Source: Methylocystis sp. ATCC 49242 (GTDB lineage: Bacteria; Pseudomonadota; Alphaproteobacteria; Rhizobiales; Beijerinckiaceae). Taken from it: a stretch of DNA of 64,000 bases. Positions within the stretch are counted from its first letter, which is position 1. The number at the start of each line of letters is the position of its first letter. The notes beneath the pieces were generated by a model. The model was not told the origin of the DNA and made no database searches. It saw nothing but the letters and a program-made list of their open reading frames with translations. The position numbers and the translations under genes were made by a program. The stretch spans positions 3,044,356-3,108,355 of the forward strand of contig NZ_KE124774.1 of assembly GCF_000188155.2 (NCBI RefSeq), written 5' to 3'. Below are positions 62,800-64,000 of this stretch, piece by piece.

Positions 62800-63099
62800 T
62801 CAGGAACGTATCGGCGCGCCCGTCTCGTCGCAATCCACCTCCGTCACTTCGTCGCCCATCTCGATCCGCGCATGGGCGAGCGTGCCGTCGTCGCGATAGG
62901 CATAGGCGTGCGCGAGCTCGACCTCGCCATAGACGAGCTTTTCGCAGGTCGCGAGCCGTCCCGCCGGATCGTAGGTCGCACGGAAGAAAGTGTTGCGGTT
63001 CCCCAGCTCGGCGGCCTCCAGCGGCCGCACCAGCTTCAGCGGCAGGCGAACGCCGCTGTAGGTGAGAAAATAACGGTAATCCCGTCCGGCGTCGGACAT
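62800..63099 (-). CDS. Small cytoplasmic protein of unknown function
   Basis: 99 residues. A strong AGGAGG site lies before ATG 63099. Start MSDAGRDYRYFLTYSGVRLPLKLVRPL is followed by a beta-rich stretch (NRNTFFRATYDPAGRLATCEKLVYGEVELAHAYAY). No signal peptide or membrane segment. It looks like the small YFLTYSGVxLPLKLV proteins found in several proteobacteria; function is unknown. It is 29 bases upstream of the small secreted protein on the same strand. Confidence 0.7.
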   Translation of the reverse strand: MSDAGRDYRYFLTYSGVRLPLKLVRPLEAAELGNRNTFFRATYDPAGRLATCEKLVYGEVELAHAYAYRDDGTLAHARIEMGDEVTEVDCDETGAPIRS

Positions 63100-63266
63100 C
63101 GGGCGATCCTCCTTCTCTTTATCGCCGCCGGCCGAAGAAAAAATCGCGCCAGCCCCGAAGCTCCCGGCCCCCGGCGGCATGGCGCTTGCGACCCGGGGCG
63201 CGGCGGCCCGGCGGCGGGCCGAAATTGTCGCAATCGCGACACCCCATTGTTCAAGGAGCGCGACAT

Positions 63267-63731
63267 ATGAGACTTGCGGAAAGTTATGCATCTGCGAGCG
63301 CCGAGGAGATCGGGAAAGCGCTCGCCGGCGGAAGGCTGGTCCTCTATTCCACCGGCCGGCCGCCGACGGCCGATCACGCCGTGACGCGCAGCGCCGCGCT
63401 CGCCGAATATGTCTTCGCGAGCCCGGCCTTCGACGCCGCCGGGGCGCCGCAATTCGGCGAGAACCCCGTCGCCGTCAAATCCGTCGGAACGCCCGGCTGG
63501 GCGCGGGCCTTCGCGCCCGATGGCGCGGTCGTCGCGGATTTTTCGGTCGGCCCCGGCGCGACGGAGATCAAGCTCGACGGGATTTCCGCGACCCCGGGCT
63601 TTCCGCTTAAGGTCGAATCCCTGAAGATCGCCCTTCCGGCGGAAAATGTGACCTGGGAAAAGACCGCGTTCGGCCATGTCTATGTGACGAGTTCCGAGGA
63701 CCGTTACCGGAAATTGTCCGTGCGTGGCTGA
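63267..63731 (+). CDS. Hypothetical protein, about 154 residues
   Basis: ATG 63267 with AAGGAG upstream. The sequence MRLAESYASASAEEIGKALAGG … is Ala/Gly/Pro-rich, without signal peptide or membrane segment. Short beta strands such as VEYVF-like LAEYVFASPAF and FPLKVESLKIALPAENV suggest a small beta domain. No family is recognised. It is followed by serC after 96 bases on the same strand. Confidence 0.65.
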   Translation: MRLAESYASASAEEIGKALAGGRLVLYSTGRPPTADHAVTRSAALAEYVFASPAFDAAGAPQFGENPVAVKSVGTPGWARAFAPDGAVVADFSVGPGATEIKLDGISATPGFPLKVESLKIALPAENVTWEKTAFGHVYVTSSEDRYRKLSVRG

Positions 63732-63827
63732 AACGACGGGGCGTCGGCGCGTCTTGACGATTTTGTGACGAGCGCTTAGCGCGGGGTCTCACTCGCGCCT
63801 CGCGCGATTCATCAGGACAACGCGCCC

Positions 63828-64000
63828 ATGGCCATCGCCAAACCCGCCGCGAAGCCGGCGAATCCCCGCTTTTCCTCCGGCCCCTGCGCCAAGCGTCCCG
63901 GCTGGGCGTTCGAGAATCTCGCCGGAGCGGCGCTCGGCCGTTCGCACCGCTCGAAGGCGGGCAAGGAGAAGCTCGCGCAGGCGATCGATCTTACCCGCGA
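63828..64000 (+). CDS. serC: Phosphoserine aminotransferase SerC (N-terminus; continues off the window)
   Basis: 57 residues are visible: [26 protein letters not shown] … [22 protein letters not shown]. The stretch [15 protein letters not shown] and the GRSHRSK block are the diagnostic opening of the alphaproteobacterial class of SerC. It converts 3-phosphohydroxypyruvate to phosphoserine with PLP. ATG 63828; serA often follows in this class but lies beyond the window. Confidence 0.9.
   Translation, partial: MAIAKPAAKPANPRFSSGPCAKRPGWAFENLAGAALGRSHRSKAGKEKLAQAIDLTR

Overview
The window is high-GC DNA from an alphaproteobacterium, most likely of the order Hyphomicrobiales. Evidence: a MucR/Ros regulator, an alpha-type SerC, a TIGR02300 (FYDLN) protein, a bolA / J-domain / cobS neighbourhood, a MatB malonyl-CoA synthetase and an Omp25-like beta-barrel porin. 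Genera of the Methylocystis/Methylosinus kind would fit the style of the proteins, but nothing here proves the genus. There is no rRNA, CRISPR array or prophage. One tRNA (Gly, anticodon TCC) and one intact insertion sequence (IS5 family) are present.

Layout. 1-3.4 kb: heavy-metal RND efflux pump (inner-membrane pump, cut by the left edge, and its adaptor). 3.6-10 kb: porin, rarA, an orphan ParA ATPase, a GreA/GreB-type factor, an NTF2-like protein, acuI, mucR. 10-22.8 kb: a type II secretion locus (prepilin peptidase; gspE-F-H-I-J and gspG-K on the minus strand; gspL-M-C-like and gspD on the plus strand) with a DUF1190-like secreted protein in its centre. 22.8-28 kb: small secreted protein, FYDLN protein, tRNA-Gly, matB, tex. 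28-35.3 kb: one minus-strand operon rfbF-rfbG-rfbH-SDR-gtrA-glycosyltransferase-polytopic membrane protein, which makes a CDP-linked deoxy sugar and probably moves it across the inner membrane on a lipid carrier. 36-42.8 kb: Suv3-like helicase, manC, trpF, trpB. 42.8-48.6 kb: a second envelope-glycan operon (UDP-galactopyranose-mutase-like flavoprotein, GtrA, STT3-like GT-C protein, Tat-exported protein, DUF1624 acyltransferase). 48.7-53.8 kb: cell-wall enzymes (L,D-transpeptidase, MepA, M23 peptidase), msrA and a vapBC pair. 53.8-60.1 kb: a paralogue of the polytopic protein at 28 kb, prfB with a programmed +1 frameshift, a CorA/ZntB transporter, cobS and its J-domain partner. 60.1-62.2 kb: an inserted block (secreted protein plus IS5 element) that separates bolA from the J-domain gene. 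62.2-64 kb: bolA, small hypotheticals and the start of serC.

The theme is envelope building: two Gtr-like glycan-modification operons, one stand-alone GT-C-like paralogue, mannose nucleotide synthesis, murein enzymes and a full type II secretion apparatus. The least described parts are the pair of polytopic membrane proteins (28150-29751 and 53760-55331), the five-gene operon 42857-48553, and the coupling of a CDP-dideoxyhexose pathway to a GtrA/GtrB-type lipid-carrier route.
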